Of a stretch of 64,000 bases of DNA, positions 39,606 to 50,731 are shown in pieces (position 1 is the first letter of the stretch; each line of letters starts with the position of its first letter). The notes under the pieces were generated by a model. It was not told the origin of the DNA. It ran no database searches and worked only from the letters and a program-made list of their open reading frames with translations. This stretch comes from Rahnella sikkimica (lineage in GTDB: Bacteria; Pseudomonadota; Gammaproteobacteria; Enterobacterales; Enterobacteriaceae): positions 4,340,001 through 4,404,000 of the forward strand of contig NZ_CP019062.1 of the NCBI RefSeq assembly GCF_002951615.1, read 5' to 3'. Made by a program: the position numbers and the translations under genes.

Positions 39606-40610
39606 ATGATTACTGTGCTTCGTTGCGCTGTTCTGGCGCTGTTGTTCTCTGCTGGCGTGCAGGCAGAAACCACGGCCCCCGCACAGGAAGCCGCGTCCGC
39701 CGCGGCTAAAACCGTTCAGCCTGCTGTAAAAGTGCCACCCGTCGCCAAACCGGCTGCGGCCAAACTCCCGCTGGCTTTCCCTGCGGGAGCGGGCGTTATG
39801 CATGTCCCTCTGGCTCAGAGTAAGAAGACGCTGGAAGTCTTCACCTACCAGCCCGCCGGTGCCGATGAAAATACGCCGGTAGTGATGGTAATGACCGGCA
39901 TTGACCGCAATGCGGCGACCTACCGTAATGACTGGATAACCGTCGCGGATCAGTACCACCTGCGGGTGATGGTGCCGCATTTCAGCGAACAGGAATTCCC
40001 CGGCGCGGCGGGTTATAACCTCGGGAATCTGGTGGACAGCAAAACGCACCGCCGTCTGCCGAAATCGCAGTGGGCGTTCAGCATGGTCGATAATCTGTTT
40101 ACGACGTTGCAAAAGCTGGGCGTGACCAGCCAGAAGCAATACTATTTGTTCGGGAACAGCGCGGGCTGCCAGTTTGTTCACCGCATGCTGACATTATTGC
40201 CTGAGCCGAATGTCAAAGCTGCCGTCTGCGCCGCAGCGGGCTGGTGGACATTGCCGGACGCTGATCAGCGCTGGCCGTATGGTTTACGTGAATCGCCGGT
40301 GGCGGTTAACCAGCAACAGCTCAATGATTATTTTGCGAAACCGGTGCTGATTGCCGTGGGCGCTGAGGATGACGATCCGGAAAATCATCTCCTGCGTAAA
40401 TCCAAACAGGCGATGGCGCAGGGGACTAACCGGCTGGAACGGGCGGAAAGCTATTTCACCACATCCCAGCAGCGTGCCGAACAGAACAACACGCCGTTTA
40501 ACTGGCACTTTATGGACCTGTCTGACACCGGTCACAGCGGCAGTAAAATGTCGGTCTTTGCCGCCGGTCAGTTTGCGTGGTTCGAGCAGCATAACGCCTT
40601 CCATCTCTGA
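39606..40610 (+). CDS. exported alpha/beta hydrolase of unknown substrate
   Basis: This 334-residue protein has a Sec signal peptide ([17 protein letters not shown], cleavage near residue 20), an Ala/Pro/Lys-rich linker (about 21-55) and an alpha/beta-hydrolase domain. The catalytic triad candidates are Ser in FGNSAGCQF, Asp in GAEDDDPEN and His in LSDTGHSGS. The layout resembles secreted esterases or PHB-depolymerase-like proteins. I do not recognise a named orthologue. It is divergent from queD, sits between the queuosine and cysteine genes, and ends before its own terminator, so it is a single-gene unit that lineage comparison may show to be accessory. Confidence 0.75.
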   Translation: MITVLRCAVLALLFSAGVQAETTAPAQEAASAAAKTVQPAVKVPPVAKPAAAKLPLAFPAGAGVMHVPLAQSKKTLEVFTYQPAGADENTPVVMVMTGIDRNAATYRNDWITVADQYHLRVMVPHFSEQEFPGAAGYNLGNLVDSKTHRRLPKSQWAFSMVDNLFTTLQKLGVTSQKQYYLFGNSAGCQFVHRMLTLLPEPNVKAAVCAAAGWWTLPDADQRWPYGLRESPVAVNQQQLNDYFAKPVLIAVGAEDDDPENHLLRKSKQAMAQGTNRLERAESYFTTSQQRAEQNNTPFNWHFMDLSDTGHSGSKMSVFAAGQFAWFEQHNAFHL

Positions 40611-40955
40611 GACTTGAGCGTAAAAGCCGTGTCCTGAAAAAATTTCATCACCCCGCTCCGGCGGGGTTTTTCTTTTACTTTCCGTCACTTTGAAAATGCC
40701 CGCGAAGTGTGTGGGAAATTTTATAGCGATTTCAGTACGATAAAAAACTCCCTTTACCACTTTTTCAGATAGAACTTACCGCTAAATCCTCTTAGTCATT
40801 TTGGTTATTTATTATTTCCATCACTTCTTTAATTGTTATTATCCGGCTCGTTAACCTTACACTTTCTGAAGGTCTTTTCCGCGCGAAGGTATCCCCTGAA
40901 AGCCGCTGAAGGCCGGATTGATGACTGGCTTATGCATAAGGGAATTCGTACTGCG
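40611..40955 (+). promoter_or_regulatory. terminator plus cysJ promoter region
   Basis: These 345 bp begin with the terminator of the hydrolase gene and continue into an AT-rich stretch (about 40690-40860) that must hold the cysJIH promoter. cysJIH is activated by CysB in enterics, and CysB sites are AT-rich and degenerate, so I cannot mark one by eye. No gene was seen. Confidence 0.4.
40651..40676 (+). terminator. terminator after the hydrolase gene
   Basis: CCCCGC-TCCG-GCGGGG followed by TTTTTCTTTT is a strong intrinsic terminator 40 bp after the stop. Confidence 0.9.
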
Positions 40956-42758
40956 ATGACGACTCAGGCTCCTCCAATTTCACTGCTCCCGCTGACCCCC
41001 GAGCAACTGGCACGACTTCAATCGGCAACGAGTGATTATTCACCGACTCAGATGGCCTGGCTTTCCGGTTATTTTTGGGGAATGGTTAACCAGCAACCGG
41101 GCGCTGTCGCCGCGCCTGCACCGGTGCAGGCAGCCGCGTCGATTACCCTGATTTCTGCCTCGCAAACCGGCAACGCGCGCCGCGTGGCTGAACAGCTACG
41201 CGATGACCTGATTGCCGCAAAACTGAATGTGAACCTGGTCAATGCGGGTGATTACAAATTCAAGCAAATCGCGCAGGAAAAACTGCTGCTGATTGTGGCG
41301 TCGACGCAGGGCGAAGGCGAACAGGCGGAAGAAGCCGTCGCGTTGCATAAATTCCTGCAATCGAAAAAAGCCCCGAAATTCACGGACACGGCCTTTGCGG
41401 TGTTCGCGCTTGGCGATACCTCTTATGAATTCTTCTGCCAGGCCGGTAAAGATTTCGATACGCGTCTGGGCGAACTGGGCGCAGAGCGTCTGTTAGACCG
41501 CGTGGATGCGGACGTTGAATATAAAGAGACGGCCGCCGGATGGCGTAAGCGCATTGTTGAAGTGCTGAAACAGCGCGTGCCAGCTGACACTTCCGCGCAA
41601 GCTGCGCCGACGCTGGCGGGCAGCGTGAATCAGCTCGACAGCAGCCCGTATACCAAAGAAGCGCCGCTGACGGCGACGCTGGCGGTGAACCAGAAAATCA
41701 CCGGCCGCGATTCGGACAAAGATGTGCGTCATCTGGAAATCGATCTTGGTGATTCCGGCCTGCGTTACCAGCCGGGCGATGCGCTGGGCATCTGGTTTGA
41801 AAACGATCCGCAGCTGGTGCAGGAAGTCGTGGAACTGCTGTGGCTGAAAGGCGATGAGACGGTCGACATCAATGGCAAATCACTGCCGCTCTCTGAAACC
41901 CTTCAGCATCATATCGAGCTGACGCAAAACACCACGCCAATCATTGAGAAATACGCCGCGCTTTGCCGCGACGAACATCTGAACGGATTGCTGGCCGACA
42001 AACCTGCGCTTCAACAATACGCGCAAACCGTGCCGTTCGTTGACATGGTGCGACGTGCACCGACCGAACTCGACGCGCAGCAACTGGTGGATTTACTGCG
42101 TCCGCTGACGCCGCGCCTGTATTCGATCGCCTCGTCGCAGGCGGAAACCGAAACTGAAGTGCATATCACCGTCGGCGTTGTGCGCTATGACATTGATGGC
42201 CGCGCGCGTTCCGGTGGTGCGTCAGGGTATCTGGCCGACCGTCTGGAAGAAGACGGCGAAGTGAAAGTCTTTATCGAGCACAACGACAACTTCCGTCTGC
42301 CGGCTAATCCTGAAACGCCGGTCATTATGATCGGGCCGGGCACCGGGATTGCGCCGTTCCGCGCGTTCATCCAGCAGCGTGATAACGACGGGGCCAGCGG
42401 CAAAAATTGGTTGTTCTTCGGCAATCCGCACTTTACCGACGATTTCCTTTATCAGGTGGAATGGCAGCGCTACGTGAAAGACGGACTGCTGACGAACATC
42501 AGCCTGGCGTGGTCACGCGACCAGGCAGAAAAAGTTTACGTACAGGACAAGCTGCGCGAGAGCGGTGCTGAAGTCTGGCAATGGTTGCAGGAAGGCGCGC
42601 ATGTCTATGTTTGCGGCGACGCCAACCGGATGGCGAAAGACGTTGAGCAGGCGCTGCTGGAGATCATTGCCGAGTATGGCGTGATGGATCTGGAAACCGC
42701 CGACGAATATCTCAGCGAGTTACGTCTGGATCGCCGCTATCAGCGCGACGTCTACTAA
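40956..42758 (+). CDS. cysJ: sulfite reductase flavoprotein (alpha) subunit
   Basis: CysJ passes electrons from NADPH through FAD and FMN to CysI, which reduces sulfite to sulfide. It has 600 residues (E. coli 599). The flavodoxin-like FMN domain is near residues 60-200 ([15 protein letters not shown]), then the connecting/FAD domain ([11 protein letters not shown]) and the NADPH domain ([26 protein letters not shown]), ending YQRDVY. I chose the ATG at 40956 ([21 protein letters not shown]), which aligns with E. coli. It opens cysJIH. Confidence 0.97.
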   Translation: MTTQAPPISLLPLTPEQLARLQSATSDYSPTQMAWLSGYFWGMVNQQPGAVAAPAPVQAAASITLISASQTGNARRVAEQLRDDLIAAKLNVNLVNAGDYKFKQIAQEKLLLIVASTQGEGEQAEEAVALHKFLQSKKAPKFTDTAFAVFALGDTSYEFFCQAGKDFDTRLGELGAERLLDRVDADVEYKETAAGWRKRIVEVLKQRVPADTSAQAAPTLAGSVNQLDSSPYTKEAPLTATLAVNQKITGRDSDKDVRHLEIDLGDSGLRYQPGDALGIWFENDPQLVQEVVELLWLKGDETVDINGKSLPLSETLQHHIELTQNTTPIIEKYAALCRDEHLNGLLADKPALQQYAQTVPFVDMVRRAPTELDAQQLVDLLRPLTPRLYSIASSQAETETEVHITVGVVRYDIDGRARSGGASGYLADRLEEDGEVKVFIEHNDNFRLPANPETPVIMIGPGTGIAPFRAFIQQRDNDGASGKNWLFFGNPHFTDDFLYQVEWQRYVKDGLLTNISLAWSRDQAEKVYVQDKLRESGAEVWQWLQEGAHVYVCGDANRMAKDVEQALLEIIAEYGVMDLETADEYLSELRLDRRYQRDVY

Positions 42759-42760
42759 TG

Positions 42761-42882
42761 CCCTGCATCCTTCAAATTGCAGGGGTGTTGGCTTCTTTCA
42801 GTCACCCGAATCACTGACTTGAGTCAGCTCATCGGGATTCCTTCATTTGCCGCCTACCTGCAAATCGAATGATTTTGGGCAT
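42761..42882. repeat. intergenic palindromic repeat, copy 2 (cysJ/cysI)
   Basis: This about 122-bp element begins CCCTGCATCCTTCAAATTGC and ends CTGCAAATCGAATGATTTTG. It has the same order of blocks as copies 1 and 3 (GTTGGCT, a central hairpin with GTCA/TGAC-like arms, TTGCCGCCT). It lies inside the cysJIH operon and its right end is 7 bp from the cysI start codon, so it is part of the mRNA. Confidence 0.85.
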
Positions 42883-42888
42883 AAAGTT

Positions 42889-44640
42889 ATGAGTGAAAAA
42901 ATAATGAGCAAAAAGTTGTGGAGTGAACTCAATTCCGGCCCCGGTCCGCTGATTGTCGATGCGCCTCTGGCCGACGCCGAACGCCTGAAAAAGGAAAGTC
43001 ATTTCCTGCGCGGAACCATTACGGATGATTTAAAAGACGGCCTGACCGGTGGCTTCAACGGTGACAATTTCCTGTTGATCCGTTTCCACGGCATGTACCA
43101 GCAGGACGACCGCGATATTCGTGCTGAACGCGCCGAGCAAAAGCTGGAGCCGCGTCACGCCATGATGCTGCGTTGCCGTCTGCCGGGCGGGGTGATGACG
43201 CCTGCGCAATGGCTGGGCATCGACAAATTTGCCGAAGACAGCACGCTCTACGGCAGCATCCGTATTACTAACCGTCAGACATTCCAGTTCCACGGTATTC
43301 TGAAACCGAACGTAAAACCGGTGCATCAGTTGCTGAATAAACTCGGTCTGGATGCGCTGGCGACCGCCAACGACGTTAACCGTAACGTGCTGTGTACGTC
43401 GAACCCGGTGGAATCTGAGCTGCACCGCGAAGCCTACGAGTGGGCGAAAAAGCTCTCCGAACATCTGCTGCCGCGCACCCGTGCTTACGCCGAAGTCTGG
43501 CTGGATCAGGAAAAAGTTGAAACCACCGACGAAGAGCCGATTCTTGGCGCGACTTACCTGCCACGTAAATTCAAAACCACCGTGGTGATCCCGCCGCAAA
43601 ATGATGTCGATCTTCATGCGAACGATCTGAACTTCGTGGCGATTGCGGATAACGGCAAACTGATCGGTTTTAACGTACTGGTCGGCGGCGGTCTTTCTAT
43701 CGCACACGGCGATAAAGCGACTTACGCCCGTACCGCCAGCGAACTGGGTTTCATCCCGCTGGAGAATACGCTGGCCGTGGCCGAAGCCGTGGTGACCACG
43801 CAACGCGACTGGGGTAACCGCACCAACCGTAAAAATGCCAAAACGAAATACACGCTGGAACGCGTTGGCGTGCCGGTATTCAAGGCCGAAGTGGAAAAGC
43901 GTGCGGGGATTCAGTTCGCTGAAATCCGCCCTTACGAATTCACCGGTCGCGGCGATCGTATCGGCTGGGTGAAAGGCATCGACAAGCAGTGGCACCTGAC
44001 CTTGTTCATCGAAAATGGTCGTATCCTGGATTATCCGGGCAAGCCGCTGAAAACCGGTCTGGCAGAAATTGCTAAGATCCACAAAGGCGATTTCAGGCTA
44101 ACTGCTAACCAGAACCTGATCGTCGCCGGTGTTTCCGAAAAAGATAAAGACGCGATCGAAACGCTGGCACGCAATCACGGCCTGATCGACGACGGCGTGA
44201 CCGAGCAGCGTAAAAACTCAATGGCCTGCGTGTCTTACCCGACGTGTCCGCTGGCGATGGCCGAAGCCGAACGTTTCCTGCCAGAGTTTGTGACCAAGGT
44301 GGAAGGCATCATGCACGGTCATGGCGTGGGCGATGAACACATCGTTCTGCGCGTGACCGGCTGCCCGAACGGCTGTGGCCGCGCGCTGCTGGCGGAAATC
44401 GGTTTAGTCGGCAAAGCAATGAACCGTTACAACCTGCATCTTGGCGGCAACCTTGCCGGGACGCGCATTCCGCGGATGTACCGCGAAAATATTTCAGACG
44501 CAGAGATCCTGACGATCATCGACGAACTGGTAGGGCGCTGGGCAAAAGAGCGCGAAACCGGTGAAGGCTTTGGTGATTTCGTGATCCGCGCGGGGATCAT
44601 CAGACCGGTGCTTGATCCGGCCCGTGATTTCTACGATTAA
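42889..44640 (+). CDS. cysI: sulfite reductase hemoprotein (beta) subunit
   Basis: CysI reduces sulfite to sulfide at a coupled siroheme and 4Fe-4S centre. From the ATG at 42889 it has 583 residues (E. coli 570). The cluster cysteines are in [15 protein letters not shown] and [15 protein letters not shown]. The N-terminus is [21 protein letters not shown]; a second ATG (42904) is also possible because the ribosome site of either is poor. Frame upstream of 42889 falls in the palindromic repeat and is not real coding. It lies between cysJ and cysH; its siroheme comes from CysG, encoded 2 kb downstream. Confidence 0.96.
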   Translation: MSEKIMSKKLWSELNSGPGPLIVDAPLADAERLKKESHFLRGTITDDLKDGLTGGFNGDNFLLIRFHGMYQQDDRDIRAERAEQKLEPRHAMMLRCRLPGGVMTPAQWLGIDKFAEDSTLYGSIRITNRQTFQFHGILKPNVKPVHQLLNKLGLDALATANDVNRNVLCTSNPVESELHREAYEWAKKLSEHLLPRTRAYAEVWLDQEKVETTDEEPILGATYLPRKFKTTVVIPPQNDVDLHANDLNFVAIADNGKLIGFNVLVGGGLSIAHGDKATYARTASELGFIPLENTLAVAEAVVTTQRDWGNRTNRKNAKTKYTLERVGVPVFKAEVEKRAGIQFAEIRPYEFTGRGDRIGWVKGIDKQWHLTLFIENGRILDYPGKPLKTGLAEIAKIHKGDFRLTANQNLIVAGVSEKDKDAIETLARNHGLIDDGVTEQRKNSMACVSYPTCPLAMAEAERFLPEFVTKVEGIMHGHGVGDEHIVLRVTGCPNGCGRALLAEIGLVGKAMNRYNLHLGGNLAGTRIPRMYRENISDAEILTIIDELVGRWAKERETGEGFGDFVIRAGIIRPVLDPARDFYD

Positions 44641-44664
44641 CCGTTACGACTGACAGGAGGCACC

Positions 44665-45402
44665 ATGAGTTCATTGAATCTGACTCTGGCCGAACTGAAC
44701 GACATGCCGAAGTCCGGACAGGCCATGGCGCTGGCGGAAATTAACGTCAGCCTTGAAAAGCTGTCTGCGCAGGAGCGTGTGCAGTGGGCGCTGGAGAATA
44801 TGCCCGGTGAATTTGCGTTGTCCTCCAGTTTTGGTATTCAGGCGGCGGTGAGCCTGCATCTGGTGACGCAGCAAAAACCGGACATTCCGGTGATCCTCAC
44901 GGATACCGGTTATCTGTTCCCGGAAACCTATCAGTTCATTGATTCGTTAACCGAACAGCTCGGCCTGAACCTGCAGATCTTCCGCGCGGAGCAATCGCCT
45001 GCCTGGCAGGAAGCGCGTTACGGCAAACTGTGGGAGCAGGGCGTCGAAGGCATTGAGAAGTACAACCACATCAATAAAGTTGAGCCGATGAATCGTGCGA
45101 TTCAGACGCTCGGCGTGCAGACCTGGTTCGCCGGTCTGCGGCGCGAGCAGTCCGGCAGCCGTGCGCATCTGCCGGTGCTGGCGGTTCAGCGCGGCGTGTT
45201 TAAAATCCTGCCGATCATTGACTGGGATAACCGTCAGGTCTTCCAGTACCTGAAAGAACATGGCCTCAGCTACCATCCGCTGTGGGATCAGGGCTATCTT
45301 TCCGTCGGCGATACCCACACCACGAAGAAGTGGGAAGAAGGAATGAAAGAAGAAGACACGCGCTTTTTCGGGCTTAAAAGAGAGTGCGGCCTGCACGAAT
45401 AA
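44665..45402 (+). CDS. cysH: phosphoadenosine phosphosulfate reductase
   Basis: CysH reduces PAPS to sulfite using thioredoxin. It has 245 residues (E. coli 244). The PP-loop substrate motif is [15 protein letters not shown], the PAPS-binding arginines are in [13 protein letters not shown], and the catalytic cysteine is C241 in the C-terminal ECGLHE. It follows cysI by 24 bp with a GACAGGAGG ribosome site. It is the last gene of cysJIH, and a palindromic repeat begins right after its stop. Confidence 0.97.
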   Translation: MSSLNLTLAELNDMPKSGQAMALAEINVSLEKLSAQERVQWALENMPGEFALSSSFGIQAAVSLHLVTQQKPDIPVILTDTGYLFPETYQFIDSLTEQLGLNLQIFRAEQSPAWQEARYGKLWEQGVEGIEKYNHINKVEPMNRAIQTLGVQTWFAGLRREQSGSRAHLPVLAVQRGVFKILPIIDWDNRQVFQYLKEHGLSYHPLWDQGYLSVGDTHTTKKWEEGMKEEDTRFFGLKRECGLHE

Positions 45403-45405
45403 AAT

Positions 45406-45530
45406 CCCCGTCATACTTCTGGTTGCAGATGCGTTGGCTGCGTGCACTTACCCCGGTCACATAGTTATCTATGCTCCCGGGGATGCGTTTACTTGCCGCC
45501 TTCCTGCAACCCGAATTATTTAGGGGATTC
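45406..45530. repeat. intergenic palindromic repeat, copy 3 (cysH/iap)
   Basis: This about 125-bp element has a perfect-looking central stem, CCCCGGTCACATAG and CTATGCTCCCGGGG in near mirror, plus outer arms GGTTGCAG and CTGCAACCC. It is the best-formed of the three copies. It starts 4 bp after the cysH stop and lies between the convergent cysH and iap genes. Confidence 0.87.
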
Positions 45531-45563
45531 CTGTTATTAGCGCCTCAACGACTGCGATTTAAA

Positions 45564-46601
45564 TCACGCGTGTTTCGCCGGTTTCGCCAGATCCCTGAGC
45601 AGCGGGAACAATACTTTCACGGTATCCCGTGAACGTTTTTCAATGCGGCCCGGCAGCGCGGCATCAAGATATTGCAGGTTATCGAACTGGCTCTGATAGC
45701 GTGTTGTGCCCAGCGGGAAGTGGCTGCTGACGGCGCGTTGCTGTACGCCATCTTTCTTGCCTAATGCATAATTCGTGGCCGTTACGTTGAGAAGCGGTAA
45801 TCGTGCTTCATCCAGTGCGCCAATGCCGTCGCAGCAATGCGTGTTGTCGTGGCTTTCCGCCGGGATCCCCAGACTGTGTGCAATTTTGATGGCGCGGACA
45901 CGGGTCAGTTTTGCCACCGCCGCCGACGTATTTACGCCGCTGTTGAAATACAGCCGGTCGCCGGTAATCAGTGAATTCAGATTGATCACCAGCAGCGTGT
46001 TTTTCTTCTCTTCGGCGCTCATGCGCTTCACGAAATCTTCCGCCCCTTTCGCACCGGTTTCCTCGGCACTCAGCGCCACGAAGCGCAGGCTATAATGCGT
46101 GGGAATGGCCTGCATGCGTTCGGCCAGTTCCAGCATCACGCCAACGCCTGACGCGTTATCGTCCACGCCCTGTAAGGTCAGGCCGCCGAGATTATGGTTG
46201 GTGTCGCTGTCGCTTTGCGGCACATAAGTATCAAAGTGCGCCATCACAATAATTTGCTGCGGAACGTCACCGGTGCGCGCAGCAATAACGGACGTGGCAT
46301 GAATATTCTGCCAGTTCTTTTTGCCGTCGTTGCTGGTGTACAGATAGCGCGTATCGAATCCGCGCAGGTCGGTCTGATAGCCTAATTTACTGAACTGCTG
46401 ATTCAGGTAATCCGCGGCGATAAGTTCGGCAGGGCTGCCTGCCATGCGGCCGGGGAAATAAGTCGCGATATGGCGAATTTGCTGACTGGCGATCTCACCC
46501 ATCGCCGGAAGTGGCGACGAGGCAGCCACCGCATGACCCATTAAGATGCCGCTCAGCCCGATGGCGAGCAGCGTCCGCTTCATGCGTAAAAAAGAAAACA
46601 T
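45564..46601 (-). CDS. iap: alkaline-phosphatase isozyme conversion aminopeptidase
   Basis: Iap is an exported M28-family zinc aminopeptidase; in E. coli it trims the N-terminal Arg of alkaline phosphatase. It has 345 residues, the same as E. coli, from MFSFLRMKRTLL, with a signal peptide ending near AVAA. Zinc ligands are visible in MAHFDTYVPQSDSD, LQGVDDNASG and SAEETGAKG. An in-frame start 15 codons upstream was rejected by alignment. In E. coli iap borders a CRISPR array; none is present here. Confidence 0.92.
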   Translation of the reverse strand: MFSFLRMKRTLLAIGLSGILMGHAVAASSPLPAMGEIASQQIRHIATYFPGRMAGSPAELIAADYLNQQFSKLGYQTDLRGFDTRYLYTSNDGKKNWQNIHATSVIAARTGDVPQQIIVMAHFDTYVPQSDSDTNHNLGGLTLQGVDDNASGVGVMLELAERMQAIPTHYSLRFVALSAEETGAKGAEDFVKRMSAEEKKNTLLVINLNSLITGDRLYFNSGVNTSAAVAKLTRVRAIKIAHSLGIPAESHDNTHCCDGIGALDEARLPLLNVTATNYALGKKDGVQQRAVSSHFPLGTTRYQSQFDNLQYLDAALPGRIEKRSRDTVKVLFPLLRDLAKPAKHA

Positions 46602-46945
46602 AGCCAAAAATCCTTGTTTGCGGGTCAACATGACCGGAAAGGGCACTACACCTGACAGGCCGCGTGTGGCGGTCTTTGTGGGCGATATATTTGCAGGCGA
46701 TATAGTATGCGATTGTACGCGCCATTAGACAATTTCCCGTTATCTCAAACCGCTCTTTTTGTCGTCAGGAAAGGGCGGGAGATGTCATGAAAAATATTCA
46801 GGCTGGGAGGATTATAAAAAATCTTCGCCCCTGATGGCGGGCTATATTCCATTTAGTAACTATTCATTCCTTTTCGTCATTTCAGATCAATTATTGCCTG
46901 CACGTATAGTTTGACGATTAATCCTGACAATCAATAAAGGCTTTT
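46602..46945. promoter_or_regulatory. divergent iap/cysG intergenic region
   Basis: These 344 bp hold the promoters of iap and cysGDNC. The octamer GGCGATAT occurs twice (46680-46703). The 80 bp before cysG are AT-rich, as expected for a CysB-activated promoter. I saw no CRISPR repeats and no gene. Confidence 0.4.
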
Positions 46946-48370
46946 GTGGACTATCTACCAATATTTGCCGACCTCAAACAACGCCCTGTACTGGTTGTTG
47001 GTGGCGGCGAAGTCGCCGCACGCAAAATAGATCTTCTCCTGCGGGCGGGTGCACAAGTTCGGATAGTTGCACAGGCACTTTCTCCCGAGCTGGAACAACG
47101 TGAACACGCCCGCGAAGTCAGCTGGCTGGCGCAGGCATTTCTGCCAGAGCAGCTCGATGATGTGTTTCTGGTGATTGCAGCGACCGATGACGCCGCACTG
47201 AACGCAGAGGTCTTTGAGCAGGCTAATCAGCGCTTCGTTATGGCGAACGTCGTCGACGATCAACCCAAGTGTTCTTTTATCTTTCCTTCGATAGTCGACC
47301 GCTCGCCGATTGTGGTGGCGATTTCTTCCAGCGGCAAAGCGCCGGTGCTGGCCAGAATGTTGCGTGAGAAACTCGAAACGTTGCTGCCGACCAGTCTGGG
47401 GCAAATGGCGGATATCGCCGGGCGCTGGCGTGAAAGGGTAAAAACCCAGTTCAGTTCCATGCGTGCACGCCGCCGCTTCTGGGAACAGGCGTTTTCCGGG
47501 CGCTTCGCCAGCCTGGCTTCTGCGGGGAAACTCGCACAGGCGGAGCAAGCGTTGCAGGAACAGTTAGAAAGTGCGGAAGGCATCGCGCAAAACGGCAATG
47601 TCACGCTGGTCGGCGCAGGGCCGGGTGATGCAGGATTGCTGACCTTACGCGGCTTGCAGGTCATGCAGCAGGCTGATGTGGTGTTGTATGACTATCTGGT
47701 CAGCGACGACGTGCTGGATTTAGTCCGCCGTGACGCTGATAAGATTTGCGTTGGGAAAAGGGCCGGTGGCCATTCCGTATCGCAGGAAGAAACCAACCGT
47801 CTGCTGGTCGAACTGGCGCTGCAGGGGAAAAAAGTCGTGCGTCTGAAAGGCGGCGACCCGTTCATATTTGGGCGTGGCGGTGAAGAATTACAGGCGGTGA
47901 AAGCGGCCGGAATTCCTTTCCAGGTCGTTCCGGGTGTCACTGCCGCCGCAGGGGCCACGGCCTATGCCGGCATCCCGCTGACGCACCGTGATTACGCGCA
48001 GAGCGTGATGTTTGTGACGGGGCATTGCCGCTCTGACGACAATGGCGTGCAGTGGGAAACGCTCGCCAAAGGAAAACAAACGCTGGCGATTTACATGGGT
48101 ACGCTGAAAGCGGCTGAAATCAGCCAGCAGCTGATCGCTCACGGACGTGCAGCAACGACACCTGTCGCGGTCATCGGACGGGGAACGCGTGCCGATCAGC
48201 AGGTGCTGACCGGAACGCTCGATAATCTTGAACATCTGGCTCAACAGGCGCCGGCACCGGCGCTGCTGGTGATTGGTGAAGTGGTGGCACTTCATCAGCA
48301 ACTGGCGTGGTTTGGGCATCATCCTGAGACTGACGGAACTCAACGTCCGTCGGTTGTGAATTTGGCTTAA
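46946..48370 (+). CDS. cysG: siroheme synthase (trifunctional)
   Basis: CysG turns uroporphyrinogen III into siroheme: two methylations, NAD-dependent oxidation and iron insertion. It has 474 residues (E. coli 457). The N-terminal CysG-B half has the NAD motif [12 protein letters not shown]; the C-terminal methyltransferase half has [32 protein letters not shown] and [13 protein letters not shown]. The start is GTG behind AATAAAGG. It is directly upstream of cysDNC (10 bp to cysD), so the siroheme supply for CysI is coexpressed with sulfate activation. In E. coli cysG lies with nirBD instead. Confidence 0.96.
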   Translation: MDYLPIFADLKQRPVLVVGGGEVAARKIDLLLRAGAQVRIVAQALSPELEQREHAREVSWLAQAFLPEQLDDVFLVIAATDDAALNAEVFEQANQRFVMANVVDDQPKCSFIFPSIVDRSPIVVAISSSGKAPVLARMLREKLETLLPTSLGQMADIAGRWRERVKTQFSSMRARRRFWEQAFSGRFASLASAGKLAQAEQALQEQLESAEGIAQNGNVTLVGAGPGDAGLLTLRGLQVMQQADVVLYDYLVSDDVLDLVRRDADKICVGKRAGGHSVSQEETNRLLVELALQGKKVVRLKGGDPFIFGRGGEELQAVKAAGIPFQVVPGVTAAAGATAYAGIPLTHRDYAQSVMFVTGHCRSDDNGVQWETLAKGKQTLAIYMGTLKAAEISQQLIAHGRAATTPVAVIGRGTRADQQVLTGTLDNLEHLAQQAPAPALLVIGEVVALHQQLAWFGHHPETDGTQRPSVVNLA

Positions 48371-48380
48371 AGGATCTGTT

Positions 48381-49289
48381 ATGGACGAAAAACGACTGAC
48401 TCATTTGCGGCAACTGGAGGCGGAGAGTATCCATATAATCCGTGAAGTGGCTGCTGAATTCGCCAACCCGGTGATGATGTATTCCATCGGGAAAGATTCC
48501 TCGGTGATGCTGCATCTGGCCCGCAAAGCCTTCTTCCCTGGCACGCTGCCGTTCCCGCTGTTGCATGTGGACACCGGCTGGAAATTCCGCGAAATGTACG
48601 AATTCCGTGACCGCACGGCAAAAAACTACGGTTTCGAACTGCTGGTGCATAAAAACCCGGAAGGCGTAGCGATGGGCATCAGCCCGTTCGTCCACGGCAG
48701 TGCCAAACATACTGACATCATGAAAACCGAAGGGCTGAAGCAGGCGCTGAACAAATACGGTTTTGATGCGGCTTTCGGCGGTGCGCGTCGCGACGAAGAA
48801 AAATCCCGTGCTAAAGAACGTATTTACTCGTTCCGCGATCGCTTCCACCGCTGGGATCCGAAAAACCAGCGTCCGGAGCTGTGGCACAACTACAACGGCC
48901 AGGTTAACAAAGGCGAAAGCATCCGCGTGTTCCCGCTCTCCAACTGGACGGAGCTGGATATCTGGCAGTACATCTATCTGGAAAATATTGAAATTGTTCC
49001 GCTCTATCTGGCCGCGCCGCGTCCGGTTCTTGAGCGCGACGGTATGCTGCTGATGGTGGATGACGATCGTATTGATCTCCAGCCGGGCGAAGTGATCGAG
49101 AAGAAAATGGTTCGCTTCCGCACGCTGGGCTGTTGGCCGCTAACGGGTGCTGTGGAATCCGAAGCGCAAACGCTGCCGGAAATCATTGAAGAGATGCTGG
49201 TCTCCACCACCAGTGAGCGTCAGGGACGGGCGATCGACCGCGATCAGGCCGGTTCGATGGAACTGAAAAAGCGTCAAGGGTACTTCTGA
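48381..49289 (+). CDS. cysD: sulfate adenylyltransferase subunit 2
   Basis: CysD forms adenosine 5'-phosphosulfate from ATP and sulfate, driven by GTP hydrolysis in CysN. It has 302 residues, as in E. coli. The PP-loop is [19 protein letters not shown]. Conserved blocks are [16 protein letters not shown] and [20 protein letters not shown], and the end is KKRQGYF. AAGGAT precedes the ATG. It is the second gene of cysGDNC, 13 bp before cysN. Confidence 0.97.
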   Translation: MDEKRLTHLRQLEAESIHIIREVAAEFANPVMMYSIGKDSSVMLHLARKAFFPGTLPFPLLHVDTGWKFREMYEFRDRTAKNYGFELLVHKNPEGVAMGISPFVHGSAKHTDIMKTEGLKQALNKYGFDAAFGGARRDEEKSRAKERIYSFRDRFHRWDPKNQRPELWHNYNGQVNKGESIRVFPLSNWTELDIWQYIYLENIEIVPLYLAAPRPVLERDGMLLMVDDDRIDLQPGEVIEKKMVRFRTLGCWPLTGAVESEAQTLPEIIEEMLVSTTSERQGRAIDRDQAGSMELKKRQGYF

Positions 49290-49302
49290 GGAGCCGCAGC
49301 AA

Positions 49303-50730
49303 ATGAATAACGCAATTGCACAACAAATCGCGGAGCAGGGCGGCGTCGAAGCTTACCTGCACGCTCAGCAACACAAAAGCCTGCTGCGCTTCCTGACCTG
49401 TGGCAGCGTCGATGACGGCAAAAGTACGCTGATCGGGCGTCTGCTTCACGACACCCGCCAGATTTACGAAGACCAGCTGTCCTCGCTGCACAATGACAGC
49501 AAGCGCCACGGCACGCAGGGCGAAAAACTGGATCTGGCTTTGCTGGTTGATGGCCTGCAGGCGGAACGCGAACAGGGTATTACCATCGATGTGGCTTACC
49601 GCTATTTCTCCACTGAAAAGCGTAAGTTCATCATCGCGGACACGCCGGGACACGAACAGTACACCCGCAATATGGCGACCGGTGCATCGACCTGCGATCT
49701 GGCGATCCTGCTGATTGACGCCCGTAAAGGCGTACTGGATCAAACCCGTCGTCACAGCTTTATCGCCACTCTGCTTGGGATCCGCCATCTGGTTGTGGCA
49801 GTGAACAAGATGGATCTGGTGGATTTCAGCGAGTCTGTGTACGAGCAATTTAAACAGGATTATCTGGATTTCGCTCAGCAACTGCCGACCGATCTGGACA
49901 TCAAATTCGTTCCGCTTTCCGCGCTGGAAGGCGACAACGTGGCGACGCCAAGTGAAAAAATGGGCTGGTATACCGGACCCACGCTGCTCGACGTGCTTGA
50001 AACGGTCAACATTATCAACATCCGTGAACAGCAGCCGATGCGTTTCCCGGTGCAGTATGTGAACCGTCCAAACCTCGATTTCCGCGGTTATGCCGGTACG
50101 CTGGCGTCCGGTTCCGTCCGCGTCGGCCAGAAAGTGAAAGTTCTGCCGTCTGGTGTGGAATCTACCGTGGCACGCATTGTGACCTTTGACGGTGATTTGC
50201 AGGAAGCCTGGGCAGGCGAAGCGATTACGCTGGTGCTGGCCGATGAACGTGATATCAGCCGTGGCGATACGCTGGTAGATGCCGATGAAACCGTTAAACC
50301 GGTGCAGCATGCGAAAGTTGACGTGGTGTGGATGGCTGAGCAACCGCTGAGCGTCGGCCAAAGTTATGACATCAAAGTCGGCGGCAAGAAAGCCCGTGCG
50401 CGCGTGGAAAACATTGAGTATCAGGTCGAGATCAACTCACTGACTCAGCGCGTGGTGGAAAACCTGCCGCTCAACGGTATCGGCCTGGTCGAACTGACCT
50501 TCGACGAACCGCTGGTGCTGGATAATTACCAAAACAACGCGGTAACCGGCGGGATGATCTTTATCGATCGCCTGACAAACGTGACCGTGGGCGCAGGGCT
50601 GGTTCGTGAAGCGCTGGAACAGGTTTATCAGGAAGCGGATAAATACAGCGCGTTCGAGCTGGAACTGAACAGCCTGGTTCGCCGCCACTTCCCGCACTGG
50701 GGCGCGCGCGATTTGCTGGGTGGCAAATAA
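49303..50730 (+). CDS. cysN: sulfate adenylyltransferase subunit 1 (GTPase)
   Basis: CysN is the EF-Tu-like GTPase that powers APS synthesis with CysD. It has 475 residues (E. coli also 475). The G motifs are [17 protein letters not shown] (G1), [11 protein letters not shown] (G2), [17 protein letters not shown] (G3) and NKMDLV (G4), followed by two beta-barrel domains. No APS kinase is fused, so cysC stays a separate gene, whose start is one base after the cysN stop. Confidence 0.97.
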   Translation: MNNAIAQQIAEQGGVEAYLHAQQHKSLLRFLTCGSVDDGKSTLIGRLLHDTRQIYEDQLSSLHNDSKRHGTQGEKLDLALLVDGLQAEREQGITIDVAYRYFSTEKRKFIIADTPGHEQYTRNMATGASTCDLAILLIDARKGVLDQTRRHSFIATLLGIRHLVVAVNKMDLVDFSESVYEQFKQDYLDFAQQLPTDLDIKFVPLSALEGDNVATPSEKMGWYTGPTLLDVLETVNIINIREQQPMRFPVQYVNRPNLDFRGYAGTLASGSVRVGQKVKVLPSGVESTVARIVTFDGDLQEAWAGEAITLVLADERDISRGDTLVDADETVKPVQHAKVDVVWMAEQPLSVGQSYDIKVGGKKARARVENIEYQVEINSLTQRVVENLPLNGIGLVELTFDEPLVLDNYQNNAVTGGMIFIDRLTNVTVGAGLVREALEQVYQEADKYSAFELELNSLVRRHFPHWGARDLLGGK

Positions 50731-50731
50731 G

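Noticed and set aside
39438..40181. Upstream in-frame extension of queD, giving 367 codons
   Set aside because: It runs antisense to the exported hydrolase gene and has no homology to QueD; the proper start is at 39437.
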